Shown here piece after piece: positions 16,455 to 24,386 of a stretch of 64,000 nt of DNA (position 1 is its first letter; the number at the start of each line of letters is the position of its first letter). The stretch spans positions 1 to 64,000 of the forward strand of contig CATKZB010000002.1 in the NCBI GenBank assembly GCA_949841595.1, read 5' to 3'. Under the pieces are notes generated by a model. That model searched no databases, had not been told where the DNA came from, and saw only the letters and a program-made list of their open reading frames with translations. A program made the position numbers and the translations under genes. This DNA is from an uncultured Christensenella sp. (GTDB lineage Bacteria > Bacillota > Clostridia > Christensenellales > UBA1242).

Positions 16455-16870
16455 ATTACCCCCCCTAAAATCCTTTGTTCTGCCTTATCTGAAAAGACAT
16501 TACCACCACGAGAAAAAAGCCTTTGTGAAAGGCGTTCTTGATATTTCTCTTCACTTTGTCTTGCCCAGTCTGCTTTGCTCTTAAATCGCTCACCACTAGG
16601 CAACTCACCTAAAACATCTGTTCCTTGAATAAACTTAATGCCTATTCCCTTTTGAGATAGTCTTTGTGCTTCATTTTGAGCAACTTGTCCATCTCCACCA
16701 CTTGTTCGCATAATTGTAAACATAGTGTTGTATGTTATCGCACCACCATCTTTCAATCTTTTAGTTACTGGAGCAACTACTTGCTGACCTGTTCTGTAGT
16801 TGTTGTTACCAAAGTATTCATACATCTTCCCACTCGGATGATGTCCATAGCCACCAAGATAAAGCCTCAT
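16364..16870 (-). CDS. Virion-associated protein, 5' partner of the nuclease-like frame
   Basis: Start ATG 16870 after AAAGGAGATAGAC. About 135 residues precede the G7 tract: a Gly/Tyr-rich N-terminus (MRLYLGGYGHHPSG), a helical middle and a basic end. With G7 it reads 32 extra residues out of phase to 16364 (168 total). With G8 it runs straight on as a single protein with the downstream frame, about 333 residues. With G6 or G9 it stops at TAA directly after the tract. Position after the capsid gene suggests a minor head protein. Function otherwise unknown. Confidence 0.65.
   Translation of the reverse strand: MRLYLGGYGHHPSGKMYEYFGNNNYRTGQQVVAPVTKRLKDGGAITYNTMFTIMRTSGGDGQVAQNEAQRLSQKGIGIKFIQGTDVLGELPSGERFKSKADWARQSEEKYQERLSQRLFSRGGNVFSDKAEQRILGGVIWLNGKKISILEMKMASLVLVVEHLLKIKD
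16459..16465 (-). repeat. G7 tract at the virion-nuclease junction (unfused)
   Basis: Coding strand ATT-TTA-G7-TAATATGG. G count 2 modulo 3 (8) gives fusion of the two frames; 1 modulo 3 (7, as here) gives an extended upstream protein and a separately started downstream frame; 0 modulo 3 gives immediate TAA. The tract also lies where a Shine-Dalgarno would be for the downstream ATG. Confidence 0.75.
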
Positions 16871-16896
16871 GTCTATCTCCTTTTGTTTAATATCAA

Positions 16897-16939
16897 GAGA
16901 GTCGCAAGACTTGAACTTGCTGATTTACATATAACTCTC
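16897..16939 (-). other. tRNA-minihelix-like hairpin between capsid and the next gene
   Basis: On the minus strand GAGAGT (16939-16934) can pair with ACTCTC (16902-16897), and inside it GCAAG-TTCAAGT-CTTGC has the stem and 7-base loop of a tRNA T-arm. There is no anticodon arm and no CCA, and at 43 bases it is too short for a tRNA. It could be a 5'-UTR structure of the gene at 16870 or a degraded tRNA. Confidence 0.4.
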
Positions 16940-16941
16940 AT

Positions 16942-16977
16942 AAAAAACACCTCTCAATCGAAAGGTGTTTTTTTTAT
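16942..16977 (-). terminator. Terminator after the capsid gene
   Basis: AAACACCT ... AGGTGTTT stem with a 10-base loop; T6 follows on the minus strand. The plus strand also has T8, so it may act in both directions. It would dampen transcription after the most abundant virion protein. Confidence 0.75.
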
Positions 16978-16984
16978 TTAATTA

Positions 16985-17947
16985 TTAAGCCTTAGCAGAA
17001 ACTTCTTCTCCGACAATCTTTGCATAAGCAAGTGCAGGGTTTGCAACACCACCACCGAATACGCCTTCAATTTGAGCATAGCAACCAGTAAAGTCGATTG
17101 CATCCTTCAAACGAAGTGTTTCAATGTCGCCTGCAATACCAAACGCATCTTTGTCATAGATGATGTATTCGCATTTAGCAGCATTGCCAGTATTTTTAGC
17201 AGCACTGCCAACTCCAAGTGGAGTTCCAGAACCAATAAGGTTAGAAGTGAACACATTCAAACCATAAAGGCGACCGATTTTGCCTTCTTTAAGCATTTCT
17301 TCGTTTGTCTCTGGAATGAAAGCATTTGCTGCCTTAGATGCACTTTCAAGGAAAAGATTTTCCATATCTGGTGAAATAATAAGGACATTTGCTTTACCAC
17401 CATTTACTCTGATTTGCTTTCTATCCTCAAGAATTGATTTTGTAAGAGCCTCAAGAGTTGTGTCGGCAGTTGTATTTGCACTTCTAGTTGCTCCACCTAC
17501 TCCAACTGCATCTTCTGCTGCTGGTTCAGCAAGCAAGTAAGATGTATAAAGCATTTGACATTTTTCTTTGAAAGATTCAATAACTTCACTTACTTTGTCA
17601 ACACTCTTTCCACTTGCACGAAGGTTCTCTACAAGGTCATAGCACTCTTCAGAAACACTAATTCTATCCAATTTCTGAATAAGAACAAGAGTGTCTTGAG
17701 TGTTTGTGTGCTTGAATTTCAAACCATCTGCATCAGTGGTTTTTGTTTGAGAGGCTTCTACCTTGCCGAGTTTACGCATGTAGATTTGTCCACCTCTCTC
17801 GTTGTATTTGTCTGTGAAAGTAACACCAGCCTTAAATGTCTGGTCTTTGAAAAGGTTAGCAATCAAAAGTTTGCTAAACACTGAATCAACAGTCTCTTTG
17901 CTGTTGAATCTGAATGAACTTGGTAATACTTCTGTGTATTTTGGCAT
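16985..17947 (-). CDS. Major capsid protein
   Basis: 320 residues, soluble, well-balanced composition, no membrane segment. Start ATG 17947 after AAAGGAGAAAAATTAAA. It follows an acidic scaffold-like gene and precedes connectors, the standard capsid place. The pattern of alternating strands with a Gly/Ala-rich C-terminal part (GVFGGGVANPALAYAKIVGE) is in keeping with an HK97-fold coat protein of the P22/5-like group. Flanked on both sides by terminators, which suggests that its level is set separately. The family within the HK97 fold is not resolved. Confidence 0.8.
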   Translation of the reverse strand: MPKYTEVLPSSFRFNSKETVDSVFSKLLIANLFKDQTFKAGVTFTDKYNERGGQIYMRKLGKVEASQTKTTDADGLKFKHTNTQDTLVLIQKLDRISVSEECYDLVENLRASGKSVDKVSEVIESFKEKCQMLYTSYLLAEPAAEDAVGVGGATRSANTTADTTLEALTKSILEDRKQIRVNGGKANVLIISPDMENLFLESASKAANAFIPETNEEMLKEGKIGRLYGLNVFTSNLIGSGTPLGVGSAAKNTGNAAKCEYIIYDKDAFGIAGDIETLRLKDAIDFTGCYAQIEGVFGGGVANPALAYAKIVGEEVSAKA

Positions 17948-17987
17948 TTTAATTTTTCTCCTTTAAAAATAAGATTTTTGAGTATTA

Positions 17988-18009
17988 AAAAAGAACGATT
18001 GCTCGTTCT
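17988..18009 (-). terminator. Hairpin between scaffold and capsid genes
   Basis: AGAACGA-GCAA-TCGTTCT (18009-17992) followed by T5 on the minus strand. It lies 45 bases before the capsid ATG and after the scaffold stop. It may partly terminate or stabilise the capsid mRNA 5' end. Confidence 0.7.
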
Positions 18010-18027
18010 AAAAATCCAACTCTATTT

Positions 18028-18807
18028 TTAAGATTTAGGGTCAATGCCCATTGCCTTAAGGCGTTTTTCTTCTTCTGTCAGACCATCTCCATTATCTTCC
18101 AAAGGCATTCCAAAAGGTTTAACTTCTGGTTTGTTTTGTTTAAGCCATTCTGGATACTGTTTGATAAGGTCTTTCAGTTTGTCGAGGTCTTCAAGAGAAT
18201 GAATCTCTTGCATAAACAACTTCTTGGCTGACTCAAGTCTATCTTCTCTCACATTAGCCTTTACAAGTTGAAGTTCTACTTTTGTTTCTAACAATTCTTT
18301 TGAAGTGTTATCAACTCCAGCATTATCTTCAGTTGTCGGCAAAGTGTCTGTTGTTTCAGTAGAAGAAGTGTCTTGATTATCATCTTCTGCAGTTGTTTCA
18401 GTTCCTTGAGAACTATCCGTTGTGTCAGTAGAATCATTATCATCTGCATTAGGCTCAGTGTCAGTTGCATCTTGTGTATCTGCATCATCGCCATTGTCTT
18501 TAGAAGGTTCTTCATCTGAGTTGTCAGATTTATCTTCTTCCTTATTTTCATCGGTTGAAGTTTCATCATTATCTTCAGAAGTGTTTTCTTCTTTGTTTCC
18601 TTCTGCATTCTCTTGTGTTTCTACTGCCTTTGGCGTTTCTTCAGTCTCTTCCCCCAATACTTCCTTAAGTCTATCCTCTTCGTTGTCATTGACATCAGAT
18701 TCGGTAGTATCATTCGGAAAGTATTTCTTAAATACATCTCTATATTTAGGGTTGAAAAAATCAACACCAGACAATTTTGAAAGTTCTTTCTTTAATTCCT
18801 TAACCAT
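18028..18807 (-). CDS. Scaffold-like acidic protein
   Basis: 259 residues from ATG 18807, spaced 5 bases from GGAGAG; a longer reading from 18822 would start inside that ribosome site. Residues 40-175 are an extreme low-complexity D/E/T/S/N stretch. Residues 176-259 are charged helices ending in EEEKRLKAMGIDPKS. Helical, acidic proteins placed directly before the capsid gene are usual for scaffolds. The very long disordered insert is unusual and probably tolerates length variation. No protease domain is present in or beside it. Confidence 0.7.
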   Translation of the reverse strand: MVKELKKELSKLSGVDFFNPKYRDVFKKYFPNDTTESDVNDNEEDRLKEVLGEETEETPKAVETQENAEGNKEENTSEDNDETSTDENKEEDKSDNSDEEPSKDNGDDADTQDATDTEPNADDNDSTDTTDSSQGTETTAEDDNQDTSSTETTDTLPTTEDNAGVDNTSKELLETKVELQLVKANVREDRLESAKKLFMQEIHSLEDLDKLKDLIKQYPEWLKQNKPEVKPFGMPLEDNGDGLTEEEKRLKAMGIDPKS

Positions 18808-18842
18808 GATATTTCTCTCCATTCTTTTAAGTTATTTAGCCT

Positions 18843-18961
18843 TTATAAGAGTGCTATACTCCAAATTAACCTTTAATGAGTGTTATTCTCTAATTAGCCT
18901 TTGTCAAGAGTTGCTATTCTCTAAATTAACATTTTTAGGAGTGTTATTCTCCATATTCGTA
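18843..18961 (-). repeat. Four imperfect 30-bp tandem repeats across the portal stop codon
   Basis: Units begin GAGAATAACACTC, GAGAATAGCAACTC, GAGAATAACACTC and GAGTATAGCACTC, each followed by an A/T-rich part ending near GTTAATTT or GGCTAA. Two units are inside the portal C-terminus and two lie beyond its stop. Copy-number change would alter the portal tail end. Confidence 0.6.
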
Positions 18962-20466
18962 TCAGAATTAGTTTCGCCACCTTGTAGGACTGGCTGACCT
19001 CTTTCTGACATAATATCAAGAAGTTCGTTGTCTGCATCTTCATCCGTGTATTCATCATTCAAGTCTTTAATGGCGTGTTTCTGTGATTTCAAACCAGCCA
19101 TAACTTGATTTGCCAACACTTCAGTGATGTTCTCTGCACTTGGACTGATATAGTCATCAAAGTGAATTTTGATAAGACTTGAATAGTCAAGCACTTCCTT
19201 ACCTTCAATGTAATCAAGCATTTGCAGATATTTATTAAGCAGTTCTTTGAGTGTCTTTTCCCAAGTATTCAAACTCAACTCTCTTGTTCTCAAACTTGTC
19301 TTTTCTCTTGCCTCTTGGCTTTCTGCTGAACTATTGATGCTTTCAAGACCAGTAAGACCAAGTGTAGTTGGAGCAAGACCTGCTTTATTGATTGCAACAG
19401 ACATTAAGTTTTGAATTGTTCTTGTATACGCTTCCCAGTTTATATCTGCCTGAGTTACTTGCCATAAAGACTTTGGATTAGCAGGATTAGCACTTGACTT
19501 TGTTGTGATAATAGTTTTGTTAAAATGATTAACCTTTAAATCATTACCATCAACATCTGAAGGAACAAGACCTTCATCAATGTATTCTTTGATTCCACCT
19601 TTACGAATAGCATCTACCAAATCACTTATTGTTTCGGTCAATGCATCTTCTATTGTGTCAAGTCCTTGAATATCTGGAACACCTCTCTCCCCCTTATAGA
19701 GTTGATTAGAGTTCGCATTCTTCTTAAAGACAATAGGAAACTCTTTAAAAGGCAATACCTTGTCTGAAAGGTCTATTTCTCTATCAAAGTGTAAACTGCA
19801 CTCTTGAACAAGACTCTTGTCGCTAGGGTCAACATATTTGTTATCATAATAAAAGCGATATGTAATACACACATCGCCATTCATGTTTTTATAATATATT
19901 TCCCTTAACTCATAGTTCTCATCTTCAGAAGAAGGCACTTTGATAACAAAAGATTTAATGTGTCCTCTTGAATAATTGACTTCAAAGAATTGTGGCTCAA
20001 TAACATCAATAAGTGGCTTATCACTTATTCTAGGGTCATAAGATAACCTATAAAGGAAATCTCCTAAACCACTTTCAAGATAGACACCTTCTGCAAATCG
20101 TGCGTTTAAACAAGCATTATCAATGAACTCATTGAGTTTGTCATCTATTGCTTTATTATTGCTTGCACATTTAAATCCGTTTGAAGCAACAAGATTAACT
20201 TTTCCTTGAACAATCATAGGACAAATACCAAAATAAACAAACGCTTGTCCATCAATGTCTTGTGCCATGAATTTATCTTTTACATTAGCAGCAATCCACT
20301 TATCTTTGAGTAATTGCTCTACTCCTTGTCTATAAAAGTTTCTTATAGTAACTGTGTCATTACTTAACAATGCCATGTTTTGAGCAAGATTGAATTGATA
20401 TACAATAGCAGACCTAACTTCATCTAGCACTGTTTTGTTTTTCATGTTAAATTTATAACTTGTCAT
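18904..20466 (-). CDS. Portal protein
   Basis: 520 residues, one gene after the large terminase in the standard packaging order. It has portal-like mixed alpha/beta structure, with a conserved-looking helical clip/stem region (GLDTIEDALTETISDLVDAI) and an RTIQNLMSVAI helix, and a Q/S/E-rich C-terminal helix with REKTSLRTREL typical of portals of the SPP1/phi-like kind. The C-terminus ends in a repeated N/E-rich peptide that is encoded by a DNA repeat. It overlaps the previous ORF by 4 bases. Confidence 0.8.
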   Translation of the reverse strand: MTSYKFNMKNKTVLDEVRSAIVYQFNLAQNMALLSNDTVTIRNFYRQGVEQLLKDKWIAANVKDKFMAQDIDGQAFVYFGICPMIVQGKVNLVASNGFKCASNNKAIDDKLNEFIDNACLNARFAEGVYLESGLGDFLYRLSYDPRISDKPLIDVIEPQFFEVNYSRGHIKSFVIKVPSSEDENYELREIYYKNMNGDVCITYRFYYDNKYVDPSDKSLVQECSLHFDREIDLSDKVLPFKEFPIVFKKNANSNQLYKGERGVPDIQGLDTIEDALTETISDLVDAIRKGGIKEYIDEGLVPSDVDGNDLKVNHFNKTIITTKSSANPANPKSLWQVTQADINWEAYTRTIQNLMSVAINKAGLAPTTLGLTGLESINSSAESQEAREKTSLRTRELSLNTWEKTLKELLNKYLQMLDYIEGKEVLDYSSLIKIHFDDYISPSAENITEVLANQVMAGLKSQKHAIKDLNDEYTDEDADNELLDIMSERGQPVLQGGETNSDTNMENNTPKNVNLENSNS

Positions 20467-20717
20467 CGACTTCCCTCACTACTTTCAATATCACTATAAA
20501 ACAAACCATCATTAAACTTCTTTGGTTGTTTATTAGTCATCTTGATATAATTTTTAACTTCCGTTTCTGTATTAAGAATATCCAAAGGTATTTTTGGCTC
20601 TTTGCTAGTATCTTCAACACTATCATCTAGTCGCCACCCATTAGGCTTGTATAACTTTTCAAATTGCTCTTCTTCAACAACATTTCTTATACTGCCTTTG
20701 ATAATGTTTACTCGCAT
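20463..20717 (-). CDS. Small phage protein between TerL and portal
   Basis: 84 residues, charged, beginning MRVNIIKGSIRN with a GWRLDD motif at about 27-32. Short GWxxDD-type proteins occur in the packaging or head-tail region of many Firmicutes phages, function unknown. It is 2 bases from TerL and overlaps the portal start by 4 bases, so it is clearly in the operon. Confidence 0.7.
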   Translation of the reverse strand: MRVNIIKGSIRNVVEEEQFEKLYKPNGWRLDDSVEDTSKEPKIPLDILNTETEVKNYIKMTNKQPKKFNDGLFYSDIESSEGSR

Positions 20718-20719
20718 AT

Positions 20720-22087
20720 TTACCTCCTACTTGTTTGTTTTGTGATATAGTTCCAATTCTCAGTCAGACCATAAGTCAAACTATCTCCTATATCGTTGTC
20801 TTGAACACTTAAGTCAAGTTCTGCACCATCTTCATCAAGAAGTATTCTTGTGTGTGCATTGTATGAATCTATTGCATGAGAACTCCATAGCAAGCGTTCT
20901 TGCACCAATAATTGTTGTTTTAATTGACATCTAGTAACCAAGTCTATTTGTCCAGCAACATGCTTTACTGAACCTTTCACAGTGATTGTTGGAAATCTAT
21001 TTCTTTCTCTCCAAGTGTTTATTAAGATATTCTCTGCACAATCAATAGCAATCTTCTTGAACTTGTGCATATATCTAACCCACCACCACTCAATCTTCTC
21101 TTCACATTGTTTGATTATCTCATCATGACTGAATGAAGGAATCTTCCAACACTCTAATACGATTATTCTTTGATAGCCTTTAGAAAAGCCAACAAGCGAA
21201 GCAATAGTAGATGCTTTATCAGTTCGACTGATGTCCTTATTTGAGCCTATATCGACAAATAAACCAATCTCTTGTAAGTTGTTAAGGTTTATATCTTCAA
21301 AGGCTCTAAGGTGGATTTTCTTGTCCATAAGTTGAGCATACGCTGCACCTTCAACAAAACCTCTACATCCTAGTATCTTTGAGTAATAATAAAAAGAGTT
21401 GCTAGGATACAACTCTTTTAGTTTTGCTTTTTCATCTTCAGTTAAGTGTGGAGCATCATCTTCCATATTGAAATGATAATAATGCATGTATGGTTTATCT
21501 TCTATCATTTCTGCAAGTTCTATTGCTGGAACACTGTCTTTAAACATGACTTTTGCATGATTCATAAATTCGGTGTAAAACTCTTGTGTTGGAAGTCCAC
21601 CATTTGTTGTTGCTATAAGTTTACATCTTCTTGACAATGCACGACCAAATGCTTCTCGTATACAGTCAATGTGTAATACTGATAATTCTTCAAGCCACAA
21701 TCCATCTGGATTAGAACCAAGAATTTTACTCCATGCATTTTTGTTATCTGCACCTACAATGTAAACAGTCTTATCTCCATGTAAACCATGAAAGATAAAT
21801 TGTATACCACCTTCCTTTGCTGCTTTGTATTCTTCTCTACAAAAGTCAAACAAGTTATAGAAACTATCTTTGTTGTGAAGTATGTTTCTAACTCCTGTTC
21901 CCATATTCTCACAGATGATATAGAATTGAGTTTCTTCTCTTGGTGCATGTAAGAGCCAATCAGCAAACTTATGACCTGCTACAAGTGATTTAGAGCAACC
22001 AGTAGCACCAGCAAGCAGAAGTATTTGCGATTCATCTGCCATAAGTGCTTGCATCTTTGGAGTCCAGATAATATCACTAACTTTCAC
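20720..22087 (-). CDS. Terminase large subunit
   Basis: 455 residues. The N-terminal packaging ATPase has a Walker A-like AGATGCSKS at 26-34 and a Walker B-like GLWLEEL near 130. The C-terminal RNase H-like nuclease has acidic segments near GLFVDIGSNKD, IAIDCAEN and LSVQDNDIGDSLTYGL. It drives ATP-dependent translocation and cutting of concatemeric DNA at the portal. Walker A uses CSKS rather than GKS/GKT, acceptable for terminases. It overlaps the small ORF upstream by 11 bases. Confidence 0.9.
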   Translation of the reverse strand: MKVSDIIWTPKMQALMADESQILLLAGATGCSKSLVAGHKFADWLLHAPREETQFYIICENMGTGVRNILHNKDSFYNLFDFCREEYKAAKEGGIQFIFHGLHGDKTVYIVGADNKNAWSKILGSNPDGLWLEELSVLHIDCIREAFGRALSRRCKLIATTNGGLPTQEFYTEFMNHAKVMFKDSVPAIELAEMIEDKPYMHYYHFNMEDDAPHLTEDEKAKLKELYPSNSFYYYSKILGCRGFVEGAAYAQLMDKKIHLRAFEDINLNNLQEIGLFVDIGSNKDISRTDKASTIASLVGFSKGYQRIIVLECWKIPSFSHDEIIKQCEEKIEWWWVRYMHKFKKIAIDCAENILINTWRERNRFPTITVKGSVKHVAGQIDLVTRCQLKQQLLVQERLLWSSHAIDSYNAHTRILLDEDGAELDLSVQDNDIGDSLTYGLTENWNYITKQTSRR

Positions 22088-22259
22088 TCAAGTGTATTCC
22101 TGCCTTTTCAAACTCTTCTTTCATTTGAGATTTTAGTTTGTTGAGTTCCACCATAAGTTCATCCCATGTGCTATCTTTCATCTTGTTGATAGTTTGACCG
22201 ATTAAACGCTTATATTTTCGTTCTATCTTTCTTTGCTTATCTTTTAGTGAATGTGCCAT
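22077..22259 (-). CDS. Small helical ORF between terminase subunits
   Basis: 60 residues, strongly charged, helical. It overlaps TerS by 23 bases and TerL by 11 bases, so it is probably translated by coupling. No motif; could assist the terminase. Function unknown. Confidence 0.6.
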   Translation of the reverse strand: MAHSLKDKQRKIERKYKRLIGQTINKMKDSTWDELMVELNKLKSQMKEEFEKAGIHLSES

Positions 22260-22740
22260 GTTTCGCTCCCTCCAGATATTCTCTTAGCAACTCTTGGTTG
22301 TCATTCTTAACAGTTGCATCAACCTTATCAACAAATAAAGCATTAGCCTTCCCTAGAAGTTCCAATGCTTTTACTTGGTCTTTTGCTCCCACTATCTTTT
22401 TGACAACTCTTGCTTGACTTGTAAAGTCTCCTATGTTCTCAGTAACAACAACATCTTCTTCAACTTCACCACGAGCAAGTGCAGTCAATCTCTCTTGAAT
22501 CTCTTGAACATCCATAATCTTTTTCTTTTGGACTTTGCCAGTCAATTCTTTGATATAATTTTGTATGTCAAGTTTTGTCAAGAGAACTTGTGCTTGTTGT
22601 CTTGCTGTTTTTTTACTATAACCTGCTCTTATAGCAGCCTGTGTTCCATTGAAGTCTAAAAGATACTCTAAACAAAAGGCTTTCTGCTTATCACTTAGAG
22701 TGTCAACATTTTCTTCAGTTTCTTTAATTTCAGTTTTCAC
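22237..22740 (-). CDS. Terminase small subunit
   Basis: 167 residues matching the Terminase_2 family pattern: LSDKQKAFCLEYLLDFNGTQ then AAIRAGYSKKTARQQAQVLL (residues about 15-55). This is the DNA-binding helix-turn-helix that recognises the packaging site. The C-terminal half is a helical oligomerisation region. First gene of the late transcript, with the promoter and leader described upstream. Confidence 0.9.
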   Translation of the reverse strand: MKTEIKETEENVDTLSDKQKAFCLEYLLDFNGTQAAIRAGYSKKTARQQAQVLLTKLDIQNYIKELTGKVQKKKIMDVQEIQERLTALARGEVEEDVVVTENIGDFTSQARVVKKIVGAKDQVKALELLGKANALFVDKVDATVKNDNQELLREYLEGAKHGTFTKR

Positions 22741-22830
22741 ATAAAACCTCCATGAGAAATATAATTTTTATTTAATATTAAAATTTTTATAATTTAATAT
22801 TTTTTATATTATTAAAAGAAAAAAATATAT

Positions 22831-22867
22831 AAAAAAAGAAACAGGATTGTTCTCTCTGTTCCTTTTT
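22831..22867 (-). terminator. Leader terminator downstream of the late promoter
   Basis: GGAACAG ... CTGTTTC stem (22862-22838) followed by T7 on the minus strand. It lies between the late -10 box (22894-22899) and the TerS ATG, so it can stop a transcript of about 50 nt. It also closes the early block. Confidence 0.65.
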
Positions 22868-22893
22868 TATCTACTTTAGTCTCTTCTGCGACA

Positions 22894-22902
22894 ATTATAG
22901 CA
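22894..22902 (-). promoter_or_regulatory. Putative late promoter, extended -10
   Basis: TGC-TATAAT (22902-22894) on the minus strand, an extended -10. No good -35 at 17 bases (TACAAC), so an activator may be needed. A tandem repeat lies upstream at 22942-22981. Predicted start about 22887. Confidence 0.5.
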
Positions 22903-22941
22903 TAGCACACTATAATGTTGTATTACAAGTGATTAAATGTG

Positions 22942-22981
22942 ATTGTTTTTAACTATTTTTAATTGTTTTTAACTATTTTTA
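22942..22981. repeat. Perfect 20-bp tandem repeat upstream of the late promoter
   Basis: attgtttttaactattttta at 22942-22961 and 22962-22981, identical copies. It is 40 to 80 bases upstream of the -10 box, a normal place for an activator or repressor site. A/T-rich tracts in phase could also bend DNA. Confidence 0.65.
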
Positions 22982-23000
22982 CTTTTTTTTGCTTGTAAAA

Positions 23001-23435
23001 TTAAGATTTTTTATAAAATGTGCCTGATTTTAGTCTGTCTTTAACACCACGAATATACCCCTTCAAGAAGGATTGTTCTGTCGGAAGTTGCTGATCTATT
23101 TTGTCAAGTATTCTAACAACTCTTTTTGTCTCGACCACAAGCCCAGATTGTAAATATACTTTAATAAAACCATCTATACTTATTTTTCCTGTTATGGTCG
23201 AAGAATTTAGTCGTAACATGTTTATTTCTTTATTTTTTTCTTTGAGCAATTTTCTGTAATAATCTCGTTCTAAAAGCAAATTTACAGTAAACTTAAATAA
23301 TTGTTGTTCATTCTCAATCTTAAAACCATCAATTTTTTTGGGATAAGTTACCTTTTCCACAACCCCAAACTTTTCAAGTTCTTTCACATCCATATCTTTT
23401 TCAAATTCTTTCAAATCAATTTCATTTTTAAGCAT
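23001..23435 (-). CDS. Unknown early phage protein
   Basis: 144 residues from ATG 23435, chosen for AAAGGAGATAAGA; an upstream reading is out of context. Charged, with a coiled-coil-prone middle (LLLERDYYRKLLKEKNKEIN). Last gene of the early block. In this position a late-gene regulator or antiterminator is common, but no DNA-binding motif is seen. Confidence 0.6.
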   Translation of the reverse strand: MLKNEIDLKEFEKDMDVKELEKFGVVEKVTYPKKIDGFKIENEQQLFKFTVNLLLERDYYRKLLKEKNKEINMLRLNSSTITGKISIDGFIKVYLQSGLVVETKRVVRILDKIDQQLPTEQSFLKGYIRGVKDRLKSGTFYKKS

Positions 23436-23823
23436 TCTTATCTCCTTTCTCGATTTGGTATAAAAATTTGACTGGAACTTTATAATAGTCATCTTCCAAA
23501 ATAGCACCACCACACCAACAATTCATTCTAATCTTCTCGCAAACTTGCTTGGTGTTGGTTTTAAGTTTATTATCAATAAGTTCTTTAAGACAATCATCAA
23601 AGTCGTCATAACAATTTGCATCTACTTGTCTACACATATCATCTATTGCATCTTGCATAAACTTTTCACTTATTTTATAGTTTTTGATTTCTTCATCTTT
23701 TTCTTTGAGTTGTTGCTTATAATCCCTTTCTCTATCAAGACACCCTTTGATTTCTTTCTCGATATGTTTATAAGCACAATATCCTTGCCATTCCTTTTCT
23801 GATAAAGTCCTTTCCTTACTCAT
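23428..23823 (-). CDS. Unknown early phage protein, coiled coil and cysteines
   Basis: 131 residues. A helical middle (about 20-55, RERDYKQQLKEKDEEIKNYK) is followed by Cys residues at CRQVDANC, DDCLKEL and NCWCGG. Overlaps both neighbours by 8 bases. Not recognised. Confidence 0.6.
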   Translation of the reverse strand: MSKERTLSEKEWQGYCAYKHIEKEIKGCLDRERDYKQQLKEKDEEIKNYKISEKFMQDAIDDMCRQVDANCYDDFDDCLKELIDNKLKTNTKQVCEKIRMNCWCGGAILEDDYYKVPVKFLYQIEKGDKNA

Positions 23824-24127
23824 TCTTCCCTCTTAGTTCTTCAATTCGCTGATTGATATAATGTGCTAAATATGTCCTACCATCCACAAAGTTTTTCACT
23901 ATTTTTAGTTCGTCTATCGCCCTTTGGTTTTGCACTGATTTAATTGTTTTGAGTGGACAAGTAGAATGTCTTTGTTCAGATATATTTTCATCACTATCAC
24001 CTACTTCTTTCCATGACAACAAACAATAACATGGATACTGTTCGCAATCAACACCATAAAACAGGCAATCATAGCAATTCTCTGGCAACTCACTCACACA
24101 AACTTGAATTTCTTCTTTATCGGTCAT
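23816..24127 (-). CDS. Unknown early phage protein, Cys-rich
   Basis: 103 residues from ATG 24127 with AGGAGGACAACA upstream. Cysteines at ENCYDCLFYGVDC and YPCYCLL, then HSTCPL: a likely metal-binding module of a type found in small phage proteins. Function unknown. Confidence 0.6.
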   Translation of the reverse strand: MTDKEEIQVCVSELPENCYDCLFYGVDCEQYPCYCLLSWKEVGDSDENISEQRHSTCPLKTIKSVQNQRAIDELKIVKNFVDGRTYLAHYINQRIEELRGKNE

Positions 24128-24137
24128 TGTTGTCCTC

Positions 24138-24386
24138 CTAATTAAAAGCACTGCCTCTATGCTCTAGGTTAGAACATAGAATAACTTTTTTTAGTTCTAT
24201 AAACTCTTCTAAAATCTCTTTGGCTCCTTGTATTTGTGGATATTCATTCTTCTTTAACATCTGCTCCAGATCATATAACGAATAGTTTCCTTTTTTGAAC
24301 TTAAGAGAGTCAATATAAAGAGTGTTATAAAATTCATTTAAGTTCTGTTCATCATTGTCAAAAATAATGTCTGGCTTATACTCCAT
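24138..24386 (-). CDS. Small acidic early phage protein
   Basis: 82 residues from ATG 24386 (GGAG five bases upstream); an alternative ATG at 24398 has no good ribosome site. Acidic with a helical C-terminus. It overlaps the preceding gene. No motif. Confidence 0.5.
   Translation of the reverse strand: MEYKPDIIFDNDEQNLNEFYNTLYIDSLKFKKGNYSLYDLEQMLKKNEYPQIQGAKEILEEFIELKKVILCSNLEHRGSAFN

Noticed and set aside
16897..16939. A tRNA gene
   Set aside because: T-arm and acceptor-like stems only, 43 bases, no anticodon arm.
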